From assembly GCA_949316235.1 (NCBI GenBank), contig OX438741.1, forward strand, positions 21,418,324 to 21,482,323: a DNA stretch of 64,000 bases. The letters are read 5' to 3'. Positions within the stretch are counted from its first letter, which is position 1. Each line of letters starts with the position of its first letter. The DNA is from Oegoconia quadripuncta. Its lineage: Eukaryota; Arthropoda; Insecta; Lepidoptera; Autostichidae. Position numbers and translations under genes: made by a program. The notes beneath the pieces were generated by a model. It did not search any database. It worked only from the letters and a program-made list of their open reading frames with translations, and was not told where the DNA came from. Shown here piece by piece: positions 11,136-21,834 of the stretch.

Positions 11136-11399
11136 GACGACCTGTTTGATGTAGTGATTAGAAACCCTAACTGCTATACTAAAAGGTCGCGAGATTGAAT
11201 CCCGCCAGGGACATACGTTGGTAGGCTGAATACGGACGTGTATCCGAGTTAAGGAAGTTTTCATTTATAATAATGTATATGTATATTTACAAAAAAAAAT
11301 GTATTTATGTAGTCAACTATCAGGTATCCATAATACAAGTCTACTTGCTTAGTGTTGAACCAGATGGGGCTGTGTGTATGTTTACGGTTGTTTATTTAT
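11136..11399 (+). mobile_element. SINE family 3, full length
   Basis: tRNA-like head GACGACCTGTTTGATGTAGT with an A-box-like element, then AGATTGAATCCCGCC (B-box-like), GAATACGGACGTG, a central A-run, and the 3' signature ATCAGGTATCCATAATACAA ... GTGTTGAACCAGATGG. Family 3 in this window has at least seven members. Confidence 0.85.
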
Positions 11400-11769
11400 T
11401 AAACACAAACATTTCGACACACCCCTAGTAGTACTAGACGAATGAAAGGCAGCACCAAAATTCAATTTTTTTGTTTAAAAATAGAATGTATTCCCTAATT
11501 TTACGTACCTAAGTGTAACATGACATTCTTCCACAGAAGAATATCCTGCTTACTTCTTATAACACAATCAAAGGAGTTTATTAATTTACAGAGTAAGAAA
11601 AATCGGGTAAGTTATTTGTAACCTTATTGTAAAATAAGTACAATGCTTGTGTGTGTACATATGTCATTGGTACGCACACGAGACTCGTATTCCATTATGA
11701 TCGCCATCCCTCTTTTGGACGAATGAAACAAGGACTTGTCTAGCCATAGTTGAGGCAAGTGAAGTTGAT

Positions 11770-11945
11770 TTTTAATCAAAGTCAAAAATGCTTTATTTTG
11801 TAGTTATACAGGGAACACATAAAATAGTCAGGTTTTACATTTTTAAAGCTACTGCTTATTCAAAAGGCAATTTTCCCTTGAGAAGAACAAGCAAGAAACT
11901 CGAGTGGTTGCTATTTTTAAATAAAAGTTTTTATATTACAAAAAG
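11770..11945 (-). mobile_element. Non-LTR 3' end with (GACTTT)n-type tail, reverse
   Basis: Reverse complement of the 3' end at 36650-36815. It has AATCAAAGTCAAAAATGC at the tail end and GAAGAACAAGCAAGAAACTCG further in. 5'-truncated, no reverse transcriptase left. Confidence 0.65.
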
Positions 11946-12087
11946 GTTCAATAATATTTCATTATTTATTGTGATAAATATAGATAAAAGCTGATTATGT
12001 CCATGGATGTTTATCATCTAAATAATCTGATATTTTATAATATGCTTTCTAATATGATTCTGTTTTAAAGTATCAATGTAGAATCAA

Positions 12088-12190
12088 TGTAGAATGGGTC
12101 AGTTCGCTTTCCACCTTCGACCTCATCTTCACTTAACATCAGGTGTGATTGAGGTCGAGTACCAACCCGTCGTGCATAAAAAAAAAAGAA
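12088..12190 (+). mobile_element. SINE family 1, 3' fragment
   Basis: Contains GGGTCAGTTCGC, CACCTTCGACCTCATCTTCA, CAGGTGTGATTGAGGTCGAG, CCCGTCGTGCAT and a terminal A-run. The body and head are missing. Confidence 0.8.
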
Positions 12191-12504
12191 TAAATATTTT
12201 GGCAAGATAGCGATCCTGATACTGGAATAACATGCTCTATGTGCCATTTTCTTGGAACAAAATAGGTACACCCGCGCGTGACTTTTCGTACCTAGGTAGT
12301 TAGTTACTATTATCTAAACTTAATATTTGTACAGTGATAGTGGTTATTTTGCACAAATAATTTTTTTAAGGATATCTCAAGTTAGCATTAAAGATAAATA
12401 AATATTTATTGTACTTTTTTATTGGCACAGTTTTTATAAAGACTGCCAACTTTTACACTGTCGCCGGCGCTGATGGATGACTATAGCCATGAACAATGAG
12501 CAAA

Positions 12505-12700
12505 CATACATGACGTCACGACCTTTATCCCAAATGGGGTGATCAGGCATATCCCAAACATTAGTATTTGGGTGTTCTAAACATTAAAAGTTTAATGCTT
12601 GAAACAATATCCACATTTCACTTTTTGAAATTTAACAGAAATGTAAATCGTCGTTAAAACGTGCAAATCTGTAGACGAATTCCCATAGTAGCCATTTATG
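12505..12700 (+). mobile_element. Interspersed repeat family D, partial
   Basis: Shares TGACGTCACGACCTTTATCC, AAATGGGGTGATCAG, TATCCCAAACA and AACGTGCAAATCTGTAG with the copy at 33865-34140. It fuses directly to a truncated SINE-3 at about 12700-12735. Confidence 0.65.
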
Positions 12701-12734
12701 ACACCGTTCTATAGGTAGAGGCCTTAATTGTTCC

Positions 12735-12925
12735 CATCTAGGGGCATATGTTTGTATGATGAATACAGACATGTGTACCCAAGTTATGGGTGTTTGTCAT
12801 TTATTTACAAAAAAAAATGTATTTGTATAGTTTATCAACCACCTGGTATCCATAATACAAGCCTAATTGCTTAATGTGGAACTAGATGGCGCTGTGTGTA
12901 TGTGCAAAGATATTTATTTATTTAT
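12735..12925 (+). mobile_element. SINE family 3, head missing
   Basis: Picks up at CATCTAGGGGCATATG and keeps the rest, including GAATACAGACATGTG, CCTGGTATCCATAATACAAG and GTGGAACTAGATGGCGCTG. Confidence 0.8.
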
Positions 12926-12943
12926 ATCTTTCCTTGTTCTGTT

Positions 12944-13205
12944 CAGGGTAAAATTTAATTCGTGTAATTCCTGTTAACTGGTGACTCGACTCCTGATTAC
13001 GAACAATTTTCCACTAGGAACCATAGCCGAGTTCAACCGAAAATTGTTGGACTTCCATGCTAAAGGCGGTTTCAGAATGGTTTACTTTGTACGGGTAAAC
13101 GAAAATATTTTGATCAACTTCGACTTTGGTCCCTTGGGGAAAGTTGCTCGTAATAAGAGTGGCATCACCAGTTAATGAGAATTACACGAATTCTAATTCA
13201 CCCCG
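12944..13205 (+). mobile_element. Fold-back MITE family F (TA-type), copy 1
   Basis: The outer 95-110 bp of each side are inverted repeats of one another. Left: ATTCGTGTAATTCC, TTAACTGGTGACTC, TTACGAACAA. The right arm reads as its complement, ending GAATTACACGAATTC and TTCACCCCG. TA follows the right end, and the other copies have TA on both sides, fitting Tc1/mariner-type insertion. Short frames inside arise because both arms encode the same words; they are not genes. Confidence 0.8.
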
Positions 13206-14879
13206 TATACAAATTCTTCGCCTTCACTAAGGTAAGTGGGCATAGGAATGTGGCCTCCAATACGCGTGGTCGTTCTAGCAACACCAGCTAGCATGAGTAA
13301 AGACCGTTATCGTTTCCCCTTTCTTTGTAAGTGGTGTTAGCACAGGTTAACTCAAGTTACACTTCAGTTGTAATACGCCACGGTTCTGAACTAACATCAC
13401 ATACAACACCAGGGTACAAATTCGTTCTCCATTAATGGTAGAACTTAAGGCAAGTTATAACAGCAAATCAATACCATCTGTAGTCCAAAACTTTTGACGG
13501 TAGTTGAAGCTAACTGAAGTGCATCTCTAGCCTACTAGATGGCGCTGTAATAGAAAATAAGACCGGCCGGGGAGGCGTGGTTTGCGCGGAGCTTTCACCC
13601 CAACTTTAATCTATCGATCCGCATACACACAACGTAAATAGAATCTTTGAAGCCGACTTTGGAACGTTATAAATGTGTTAATATTGCCGCCCGATCTGAA
13701 CACACCTCGATGATAGCTTATCTCTACAACTTGTAAATATAAAACAATATTAATCAGTCGGTTGGGTACGTTTGCGTATGTCACCCGTGTTTGCTCAACT
13801 AGTGAGATAACTGTGATGATCCCGGTTTGAGGACTTGTTGTTCGAGATGACGAGATCCAGCTACAGGCCACTGGTGCCGCGGTCGTCAATTAATTCCCTG
13901 GATAACCGGGAAGTCGGGTAAGTGAATTAAATTGATACATTTAGTGGTTGATAGGATAAAGGATTTTAGATGAAATGAGTAAAACTAACCATTGGCGTAC
14001 AGGTTACATAGGTTAAGTGAATTTCAAGGCTCTTTTACGTCGGAAAACGGGAAAGTTTCCAAATGAAACCTTCTCTGTTCATATAAAAGTCGTTTTTATC
14101 AAAGCGATAGACATTGTGTAATACAGAAAAGTCTTACGTACATACGTAGTACTTAATATGCACAATAAAATGTACGGTTCAAAGTACAAAACCAATACTT
14201 CACAGAGTATCTTATATACTTCATAATATTTAACCGCTACAAAATTAAAGATTACACATTACAAGCGTTATATTATTTACCTGTCTTTTTTGTGATGTTT
14301 TGTCGAACTCTTAGAAATTTTATTGTAGTTGTACAAATGAAAATACATAAATAACTGTAATAGTTTATAGGTTTGATAATTATGTTTAAATACTGTTTAC
14401 TACACACATGTAATGACCTATAATTGAGACAGCAGTATGATTATATCACGCAACACATGTGCATTTTGATTGTTATAGTGTTTGTCTTGTTGCTTATCCC
14501 AAATAAAAAAAAAACTTCTATAATTATTTATTAAAAATTAATAAGTATTAATTGATAGTTTAGAAAGTCTCTCGAAGCGACAAGTTCTTCTAGAAAACAT
14601 ACCAAATGTGTTAAAATCTAAATATCTTTCCAATCGGCTAAACCAATTTCCATCAGACAATGATCATTTCGCAAATACCAGCTTTATATAAAAAAACGTT
14701 TTCAAATTGATACAGCCGTTTTGGTGCTACACACCCGCAAACACACACAGACAGACAGGGGCTTCAAACTTATAACATCTAACATATATCGGTATAATAC
14801 GTGAAATATAACTTAGCTAGTCCTAAATTCTTTTCACTACGAGATCGAATCAGAAATGTTGAAATTCGTAAAACAACTA
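13206..14879. other. Unassigned sequence
   Basis: A minus-strand frame of 92 codons at 13611-13889 sits in locally GC-richer DNA but has no recognisable domain. Near 14560-14790 there is a degraded repeat (CAGACAGACAGGGG near its end) like those at Helitron-type element ends in Lepidoptera. Nothing else is supported. Confidence 0.3.
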
Positions 14880-15180
14880 TAGTCACCGAGATAGCCCAGC
14901 GGATTAGTAAGTTGAAGTAACAGTGGGCAGCTCGAAGTACTGAGGCCCAGTGGAGACCACGCATCAGCAAGCGCAGCCTTAGGACGTCCATACACAAAGT
15001 CGCGGGAAGTAGGTATGCAGGCCGCTTCCAACCGGTCGTTCTAGAAATCGTTGAGGGAGGCCTACCGGTGAGAGAAGCCTACCGTTGAGGGAGGCCTACC
15101 GTTGAGGGAGGCCTACCGTTGAGGGAGGTTTACAGTTGACAATCTGCAGTGGACATCCTGTGGGTGATATTATGATGAGT
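14880..15180 (+). pseudogene. Non-LTR reverse transcriptase 3' end, RTE-like, degraded
   Basis: The sequence reads, with frame breaks, as the end of an RTE-like protein: GATAGCCCAGCGGATTAGTA and AGTTGAAGTAACAGTGGGCA correspond to the I-SKLKW-WAG type segment. AAAGTCGCGGGAAGTAGG to TTGAGGGAGGCCTA corresponds to the VAGSRW ... LGEAY end. A 17-bp tandem array has expanded at the last conserved block (15049-15133). Related remnants are at 33035-33185 and 57410-57665. Confidence 0.65.
15049..15133 (+). repeat. 17-bp tandem repeat, five copies
   Basis: Five consecutive units of CGTTGAGGGAGGCCTAC, the second and fifth with substitutions. It lies exactly where the non-LTR 3' region normally has a single GGGAGGCCTA block, so it is a local expansion within the element. 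Confidence 0.9.
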
Positions 15181-15599
15181 CTAAAATTTGAAAAAATCGG
15201 CAATAATATTATTGAGTTAGATGTCTATCTAAAATTGTCTCTCTAATCAAAAATAGCTAACGGTAGACATTTTTGAAATGTCCGCTAAACAGCAGTAAAA
15301 TTTAATATTGGGTTCTGGCTGTTTGTGATGATAATATAACCGTATTAGGTGTGTTCTCATAATAATGTAGGTATAGTACAGTATAATTTCGGTAGACATT
15401 CAAAATTTGCCTTTAAATAAATTGTACACGGGCTTACGGTTTTTTTTTGAGAATTTGGCCGGCGCCTTACCTTGCTCTTCGATTTAAAACCACGTGTGCA
15501 ATGGACAATTATTTTCTGAATTATTTAGATAATAACAATGCTAAACGATCTCGGCGATATTCAGTCTATTATTTTCTTTTTTCTATGTCGAAACATAAA

Positions 15600-15790
15600 T
15601 TATAAAAATACTTATTTAAAAAGAGCATTCCCTGAGTTTCTTGCTCGTTCTTCTCTAGAGAGTGAATCTTGTGAATGAACGGTAATTGTATGTCATGGCG
15701 TTTTCAAATGTTAGGTATAGCTTACGAAACAAAACTTTTTGATATGATTTAATAAACAAAAAATATCTAAATATTTTTATCAATGCCCGA
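15600..15790 (+). mobile_element. Non-LTR 3' UTR fragment, same family as 35148-35978
   Basis: Carries GAGTTTCTTGCTCGTTCTTC and ATTGTATGTCATGGCG, which also occur in reverse at 35480-35560 inside a longer minus-strand copy. No coding part is retained. Confidence 0.6.
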
Positions 15791-16470
15791 GTTACTCGTA
15801 GATATGTATAAGCATGTCCTACCTGTAGCTCATACTTTACACTTTAGTTAGCTTGTTATACCTACAGTGTCACACTTGACTTGCCATCAACAACCTGCTA
15901 CATCTGTAACTAATACCACAAAGTAATTGGATACTAGGCGGTAATAAATACTAAGTAGTTCTAATTAGGGACGCGTCCTTGGCTAATTAGTGTTGTGCTA
16001 TGAAAATAGATTTTCTATGGCTTCTAGCCCGATATAATATCTTTCTCTTGTTTACCTTAACTCTAATAATAACAGAGTGTAAAATATATATAATAATAAC
16101 TTCAGCGTTCTCAACTTGGACAAGTTAAGTGCCGACATATAGAGGCGCTAATATGAAAATGAGAAATATTTATTTCTTTAAAGAAACTTGGTTAACCAAG
16201 TGGTATAATGTTTTTTGTAGTTGTGACCTTCTATTAAGTGAAGTACACCTGTATCAGGAAACGCACCTCCATATCTATAAAAACTATACCTAAAAGATAC
16301 GCGAAATGCTTCCTGATAAGGGTGATACGGTATTTGCTTTGCGCTCGAAACACTACCGTGGACCCAGATGTCCGATCTAGCTACCTGTTATTCAACAAAC
16401 AAACAACAAATAAAATATTCCTTTTTGTACAACAATAAGAAACATAACAACGATAAATAAGAAAAAAGGG
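15791..16470. other. Unassigned AT-rich sequence
   Basis: No supported gene or repeat. A 66-codon plus-strand frame at 16238-16438 has no recognisable features. Confidence 0.35.
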
Positions 16471-16660
16471 GATAGTGCAATTTGGCGGCCTTATCACTAA
16501 AAGCCAACAATAACACCTTGTGAAGCGATATAGTTTAAAAAAAAAAATAACATGTTGACTTTCAATAAGTGATATTTTTGTATCTTACATTGAATAAACT
16601 ATTTATGATTTTGATGTTGAGCGATCTCTTCCAGGCAACCTTTGGGTTAGGAAGCATTAC
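16470..16660 (-). mobile_element. 3' end of the CR1-like family, with an internal insertion
   Basis: GGCGGCCTTATCACTAA (about 16482) and GAGCGATCTCTTCCAGGCAA (about 16619) are adjacent in the intact element at 59838-59945 but are separated here by about 115 bp of unrelated AT-rich sequence. This is therefore a 3' fragment carrying a small insertion. Confidence 0.65.
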
Positions 16661-17589
16661 GCACATGATACGTAGGTAGCGTGCGCGGTAAACTAATTTT
16701 AATAAAATAAATAAATCACCCATATAACTACATACGTTAATTGAATACATACAACCATACATATATAACATATATAAAAAAATAATACATATCTTATTTA
16801 TTTAAATTTATGCTAATTAAATAGAATAGTACGTAACTAAGCACACAGTAATTAATGCGAGTATGCAACGAAACTCAGTAAATGAAACGAAAATCATGAG
16901 ATGACAAGTGAAAGAGGATAGATAGAGGAGCTAGAGGGCTAGATACAACTCCTTCACTTGAGCGTTTACTCGATTCAATATATTCAATTAATATTCAATA
17001 CAAAAGGTTCTAATTTATTAATCGAGATCCATAGAACACGTGATTGTGTAAATCCAAATTATTACAAATAATAATTTCGTTTTTTAAAATAATAATAACG
17101 CTTACAATTTAAGTGAGCCGCGGTGCTTTCAGACGCCTTTCGGTGTTTTTTCTTTGTGCTACAACTATTATTTTACAGGAGGTTAAACATGAACAAAACA
17201 AAATACTATAAAAAGAAAAAACCCCTGGACCATACATTCACGGCATGGGTAGAACACATTAGGTATTCCAGGTTAGCTGATTTGAGGTAGGACGCCCAGA
17301 AGGCGAACAGCGTTGCCATGTAAGACCAGACTTATTAAATGTAAATATTGTTTTTAATCAAAGGGATAAAAGTAAGACGTCCATTTTAATAAACGATATA
17401 GGATAAGATAAGATATACATAGGTATCTTTAATTTGTGTTTTGTTAATTTGTTGTTTCATTTGTCATTGTCAGTGTCAAAAAATGACAAGCAGAAACCAC
17501 AAATTCAGTAATTTTAGAATGTTTTAGTACGAAAAAAAAATCTGTAAAATTATGTTTTAATAAATTTACAATTAGTTTTCACGATCTGG
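16661..17589. other. Unassigned intergenic sequence
   Basis: Nothing recognisable beyond AT-rich DNA. A GC-richer patch near 17110-17160 has no open frame. Confidence 0.35.
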
Positions 17590-17806
17590 CCGCGTGGTTC
17601 CCACCGGTAGAGTAGAATAGGACCACCTGTTACCTGACTCTTTCCATGGGTGTCGCAAAAAGGCGACTAAACATAACAGTGTAGATAAGGCCGGCAACGC
17701 ATCTGTGACCCTTTTGGTTTTGCAGGTGTCCATGGGCGGCGGTGATTGCTTTCCATCAGGTGACCCGCATGCTCGTTTGCCGCCCTCTCATATAAAAAAA
17801 AAAAAA
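17590..17806 (+). mobile_element. Chimeric SINE with a LINE-X 3' tail
   Basis: The left half (CCGCGTGGTTCCCACC, TAGAATAGGACCACC, GGGTGTCGCAAAAAGGCGAC) is SINE-like. The right half from about 17692 (GGCCGGCAACGCATCTGTGA ... TGATTGCTTTCCATCAGGTG) is the 3' end of non-LTR family X, ending in an A-run. A SINE borrowing its LINE's tail fits LINE-dependent mobilisation. Confidence 0.6.
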
Positions 17807-18630
17807 GGGGACCAATCGCTCTATTTTACAACGGATTTACCGTTCAAACGGAATGTTTTCGGTTTTGGATTAGCTTTAGTTTAGCTGATGTAAAAAATGG
17901 TATCGCGCTATCTTTTGTGAACGATTATCGTTGACTCTACCAAAGTAAAACCACACCCGAAATGTGTAGAGCTAACCACGAATATTAAAAAAAATGATTA
18001 GCGCGATAGCAAATGTGCTAAATGTAACGTTTTTGGTTTTGGATTAGTTTTCGTATTATCGTTTAAACTTAGTGCGATCGGCTCCTTGCAAGCTTCATTA
18101 CCCCGGAGCTTCCAAAAATTTGGACATCGCCAAGTTAACAGCTTACTAAGGAGACGAGCATGCAAGAGTCAATGAAAAAAAACATAGGATGCCGGCAACG
18201 CAAGTGGACACCTGTGGTTTCTGGCTGTATATGTAATATACAATTGACGACGTGTTTTTGATAGACAAGTAGCAGGCATAATATTCTAATCTGGCTGGAA
18301 ACAACGAAAGCAGCGTAGATATAGGTACCTACCCAACTCAAAATATATCTTATCCATTTCTATATTTATGTTATCTACGTCTTTGATTTCATCAATGATT
18401 ATTATCAGTTAAAGTTACCACATACTTGTCATAATCATGAAGCTAAAAAAGGTTTTATTATGACCGCCCCATTTTTTTTTTATTTTTTCACAAATCACTT
18501 TAGAACGAAAATAGTAGTATTTCCTATTTTGTTAATGTCAATTTGATAGTGCCCAAATATTTTAGTGAGAGTCGTGTGACAGAATTAAAAATATTGAATT
18601 TTTTGACATTGATATCATGATAAATTAAAT
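17807..18630. other. Unassigned sequence upstream of the 18.6 kb pseudogene
   Basis: No repeat family was matched and no coding signal seen. T-rich stretches near 18470-18490. Confidence 0.35.
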
Positions 18631-19074
18631 ATGGCGGATATTAGAAGTCATTTTGTCATACTTGTTAACAAAATAATTCCAGCATCCCATCGAGATGGAT
18701 ATCAAATGATAGGTCTCGACGAAAGAAATTCTAAAACAGTTGTCAATGTGGTTTTTAAAAACAAAAAACAACTTCAAACAATAATATACAAACTCGACTA
18801 CGATACCCATAAAAATACAGAACAGAACGAAGTAACACAATTGATTTAGGCTGAAGTAGGTTTTAGTTTGTTCGTGTAAATTTACCCCAAGACATCAATC
18901 ACGAATTGATCGAAGTGCACTCCAGTGTCCAAGTCAAGTTCTTAAAAAAGATACTACGTATGAGAGACTGCATAGAGGCCTACGACTCCGCCCTATATCT
19001 TCTTGCTACTTGAACTATATCGTCTTGCTCTTTATTTGTATGTAAAAATTTATAATCGTAAATAAAGAAAAAAA
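18631..19074 (+). pseudogene. Processed pseudogene (retrocopy) of an unrecognised gene
   Basis: An ATG-started frame of 72 codons (18631-18849) ends in TAG. The same frame continues for nine sense codons (AEVGFSLFV) and stops. A second frame, offset by one base, then runs from about 18867 to TGA at 19011 with balanced composition (NLPQDINHELIEVHSSVQ, then KFLKKILRMRDCIEAYDSAL). The two blocks look like one protein of about 120 residues broken by one stop and one frameshift. AATAAA at 19061-19066 is followed at once by a seven-base A-run, so the 3' end looks like a reverse-transcribed poly(A). No splice signals are needed. I do not recognise the family. The alternative is an intact 72-residue gene, made less likely by the coding-like sequence after its stop. 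Confidence 0.65.
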
Positions 19075-19392
19075 TAGCGTTACTCCTTTAGTTAGTAGTA
19101 AAATTTTCTACAAAGTAAATACGCACATGTTTACTTACCGAGATCTTCTAATCAACTAATAGGTACAACATAGACTCATACCATCATACAATATCAGCCA
19201 TTATTTTTTTTGATAGAGGTATCAGCGAAATATCTGCCGACCCATTTTATCCCGTGTACATTTTGTAAGCTCAATGATTGAGTTCAGTGAGCTTTCCATT
19301 TCCTGCCACATTAGGAAAATATGGTATTCCGCTAACTAGTGCGGAAAATATGCCTTCGAGGGTAAGCTAAATAGGGAAGGACTGTATTTATA

Positions 19393-19648
19393 CTGAGTGA
19401 AATTTAATTCGTGTACTTCCTGATTATTGGTGACTCCAGTCCTGATTATGAACAACTTTCCACTAGGAACATTGTCAAATTCAGCCGAAAATTATTGGAC
19501 TATACCAAAGGGTTCAAAATGGTTTACTTTGTATGGGCAATCGAACATTTTTTGATAAAATTTGACTATGTTTACTTGGGAAAATTTGTTCGTAATGAAG
19601 AGTGGCGTCACGAGTGAATGGAAATTACACGAATTCAAATACACCATG
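19393..19648 (+). mobile_element. Fold-back MITE family F, copy 2
   Basis: 256 bp beginning CTGAGTGAAATTTAATTCG and ending ACGAATTCAAATACACCATG, flanked by TA on both sides. It has the same long inverted arms as copies 1 and 3. The 68-codon frame inside is a by-product of the arms. Confidence 0.8.
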
Positions 19649-19773
19649 TAGATAATTCTATTCAAATTATTATTAAGAAAAGTATAATTGCCACATAAAA
19701 AAATGATGAACAGAAAACTCTATTGGAGTTAAGCTCCCTTTGTACATTTTCTATACAATGCATATTTCATGAA

Positions 19774-19945
19774 ATTGGAAGCTAGAAAGCTCTTACTACC
19801 CCATCCTAAATGCAGAGACTAATTCGGCATATATTGCTGGTTGAAGGTAAGGATAAGAATTAACAGAACGAAGCTCCCAGCAATGTATGCCGCATTAGAC
19901 TAAATTTAGAATGGAAGTAGTGCGGTCGGGACTTTCCAATCCAAT
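19774..19945. mobile_element. Fold-back element with about 55-bp arms
   Basis: The left side (GAAAGCTCTTACTACC, CATCCTAAATGCAGAGACTA, CGGCATATATTGCTGG) is the imperfect complement of the right side (CCCAGCAATGTATGCCGC, ATTAGACTAAATTTAG, AGTAGTGCGGTCGGGACTTT). The loop is about 45 bp. Terminal TTGGAA/TTCCAA words mark the likely ends. No second copy was found in the window. Confidence 0.55.
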
Positions 19946-20215
19946 TGGAATCCAACTGTTTTAACTTCGATAACACCTTCCTATTTCCCAATTAGATTTC
20001 CTACAAATAGGATAGTGTAATAAGCGCTTAAACTAAATCAAAACCAGTTTTAGAGTAGTGCTGTCTTTTCCTTTCCGGAATGATAAGGGGCGACAGTCTG
20101 AAACCAGTCTTAATCTTGTTGTAGTTCAGTTTAGAGTAGCCTTACCGATACCATTCAAATTCTCACCGAACGATGCACGACACACCTTGCTGACTGTGAA
20201 ATAGACTGATACTCC

Positions 20216-20537
20216 TCCGCCTCCGTGGCTCAATGTAAACAACATTGGGTTTACGATTCGGAGGTCGCGTGTTCGATTTCCAGCGGGGTACATGTTTAAG
20301 TACTCGGTTTGGTTGGTGGTAGGGCATTTTAAATGTCCGCCTGGCTAGCTACCACCATCTTACCTAAATCTGCCGCCAAGCAGCAATGTTAATAGCATTG
20401 TTGTCAGAGATAAGATAGCCAGTCCCCCAAATGTGTTGGGGTTTCCCGGTCAGTACGCTTCCACCTTCGAACTCATCTTCACTTAACATCAGGTGTGATT
20501 GAGGTCAAGTACGAACATGTCCTACATAAAAAAAAAA
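20216..20537 (+). mobile_element. SINE family 1, full length
   Basis: Head TCCGCCTCCGTGGCTCAATG with the A-box-like element, GGTCGCGTGTTCGATTTCC (B-box-like), then the whole family body and a terminal A-run. A short deletion removes part of the middle near 20400. Confidence 0.9.
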
Positions 20538-20897
20538 GAAAATACTATTTCAAATGGGACATTTGTTTATCTTTAGCAACAAATATAAAGTCAACTCGTG
20601 GCGTTGTGTATCGCTTTGTCATTGGAATCAATAACAACCGCTTTACCCTTATCCCTCTTATCATCATACCCGTTATCTTATCAATACTTTAACATATCAT
20701 CGTTATAAAGGGAAAATAAAGCAAAATTACCTCTAATTTAAATATGTCATATTTCCTGAAATGGGAACGATCTTACTGAAAAATTAAGAACTAGAGTTTA
20801 TTGCATATTAAAACTATTAAAAAATTACAATTATTATTTAACTAACAATGAAGTCTTCGTCATAGAGAAGTCATACGTAGGTATGTACTCAGTATCA

Positions 20898-20995
20898 ACC
20901 ACCTCCGTGGCTGTAAGCCACAAGGTTTACGAAAGAGAAGTCGCCGGTTCAATTCCCAACATACTTAGTTCTCGGCTACCACTATCTAAAAAAAA
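20898..20995 (+). mobile_element. SINE family 1, 5' head fragment
   Basis: CCACCTCCGTGGCTGTAAGC and GTCGCCGGTTCAATTCCC match the tRNA-like head. The body is lost after CTACCACTATC and replaced by an A-run. Confidence 0.7.
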
Positions 20996-21345
20996 AGCAG
21001 ATCCTCCCAAAGAGCAATGGAGAGGAGCATGTTGAGAATAAGAAAAATAAACAAAATTAAACACACTAAGATCAGAGAAAGAAATAAAGTCACGGACGCT
21101 CTCAGACATGCCCTCAAACTCAAGTGGAAATGGGCAGGTAGTGCTCGCTTGTCTGACAACCACAACTGGAAACTGGAACTGGAAACTGAACAAACTGGAA
21201 AGGGTCTGATGGCAAAAGAAGCATGCAGACTTTACAAACGGTGGGTTGATGATATTCCAAACGGCAGCCGATTAATGGATAAAGACTGGACTTGTTTCAA
21301 TAATAAAATCCACGGTTCACAACTAAATAAATAATAAAGAATAAT
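20996..21345. other. Unassigned sequence with a 105-codon frame
   Basis: A plus-strand frame at 21017-21334 is rich in lysine, arginine and tryptophan, with KLKWKWAGSARLSDNHNW near its centre. The ALKLKWKWAGS segment resembles the I-SKLKW-WAGH motif of RTE-like reverse transcriptase C-termini, so this is most likely another broken non-LTR fragment and not a host gene. Confidence 0.5.
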
Positions 21346-21620
21346 AAATATCTTTGGACATACACACATTGCCATCTATTTCCACATTAAGCAACTATAG
21401 GTTTGTGTTGTGGATACCAGATGGTTGATATACCTACTACATAAATATATATATATATATATATTTTAATATACTTATTATAAATGAAAACATCAATAAC
21501 TCGGGTACGCATGTCCGTATTCATTGTACAATACATATGCCCCTAGCGGAATTCAAACCCGCGACCTTTTGGTATAGTGGTCAGAATTTCGAAACCACTA
21601 CACCAAACTGGTCGTTAAGT
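21346..21620 (-). mobile_element. SINE family 3, full length, reverse
   Basis: Reverse complement of the family: CCATCTATTTCCACATTAAG at the 3' side, a central (AT)n run, TACGCATGTCCGTATTC, AATTCAAACCCGCGACC (B-box-like), and ACCACTACACCAAACTGGTC at the head. Confidence 0.85.
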
Positions 21621-21834
21621 AAATACTTATACTATATTAAGTCATAAAGCAAACTACCGATTTGTTAGATAATATATTTTTTCTACTACCTACTACCCAT
21701 GTGTAAAAAATTTGAAACTACATATTATAATAATAATCCCAATTACATCCCAAAATTTAGATATCCTTAGTAGGCTAGTAAGAATAAGATACGGACTGTA
21801 CCTTTACCTGCCTAATTATTTATACAGGGTGAAA

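Noticed and set aside
15049..15133. CRISPR-like array
   Set aside because: Units are directly adjacent 17-bp tandem repeats without spacers, in a eukaryotic retrotransposon remnant.
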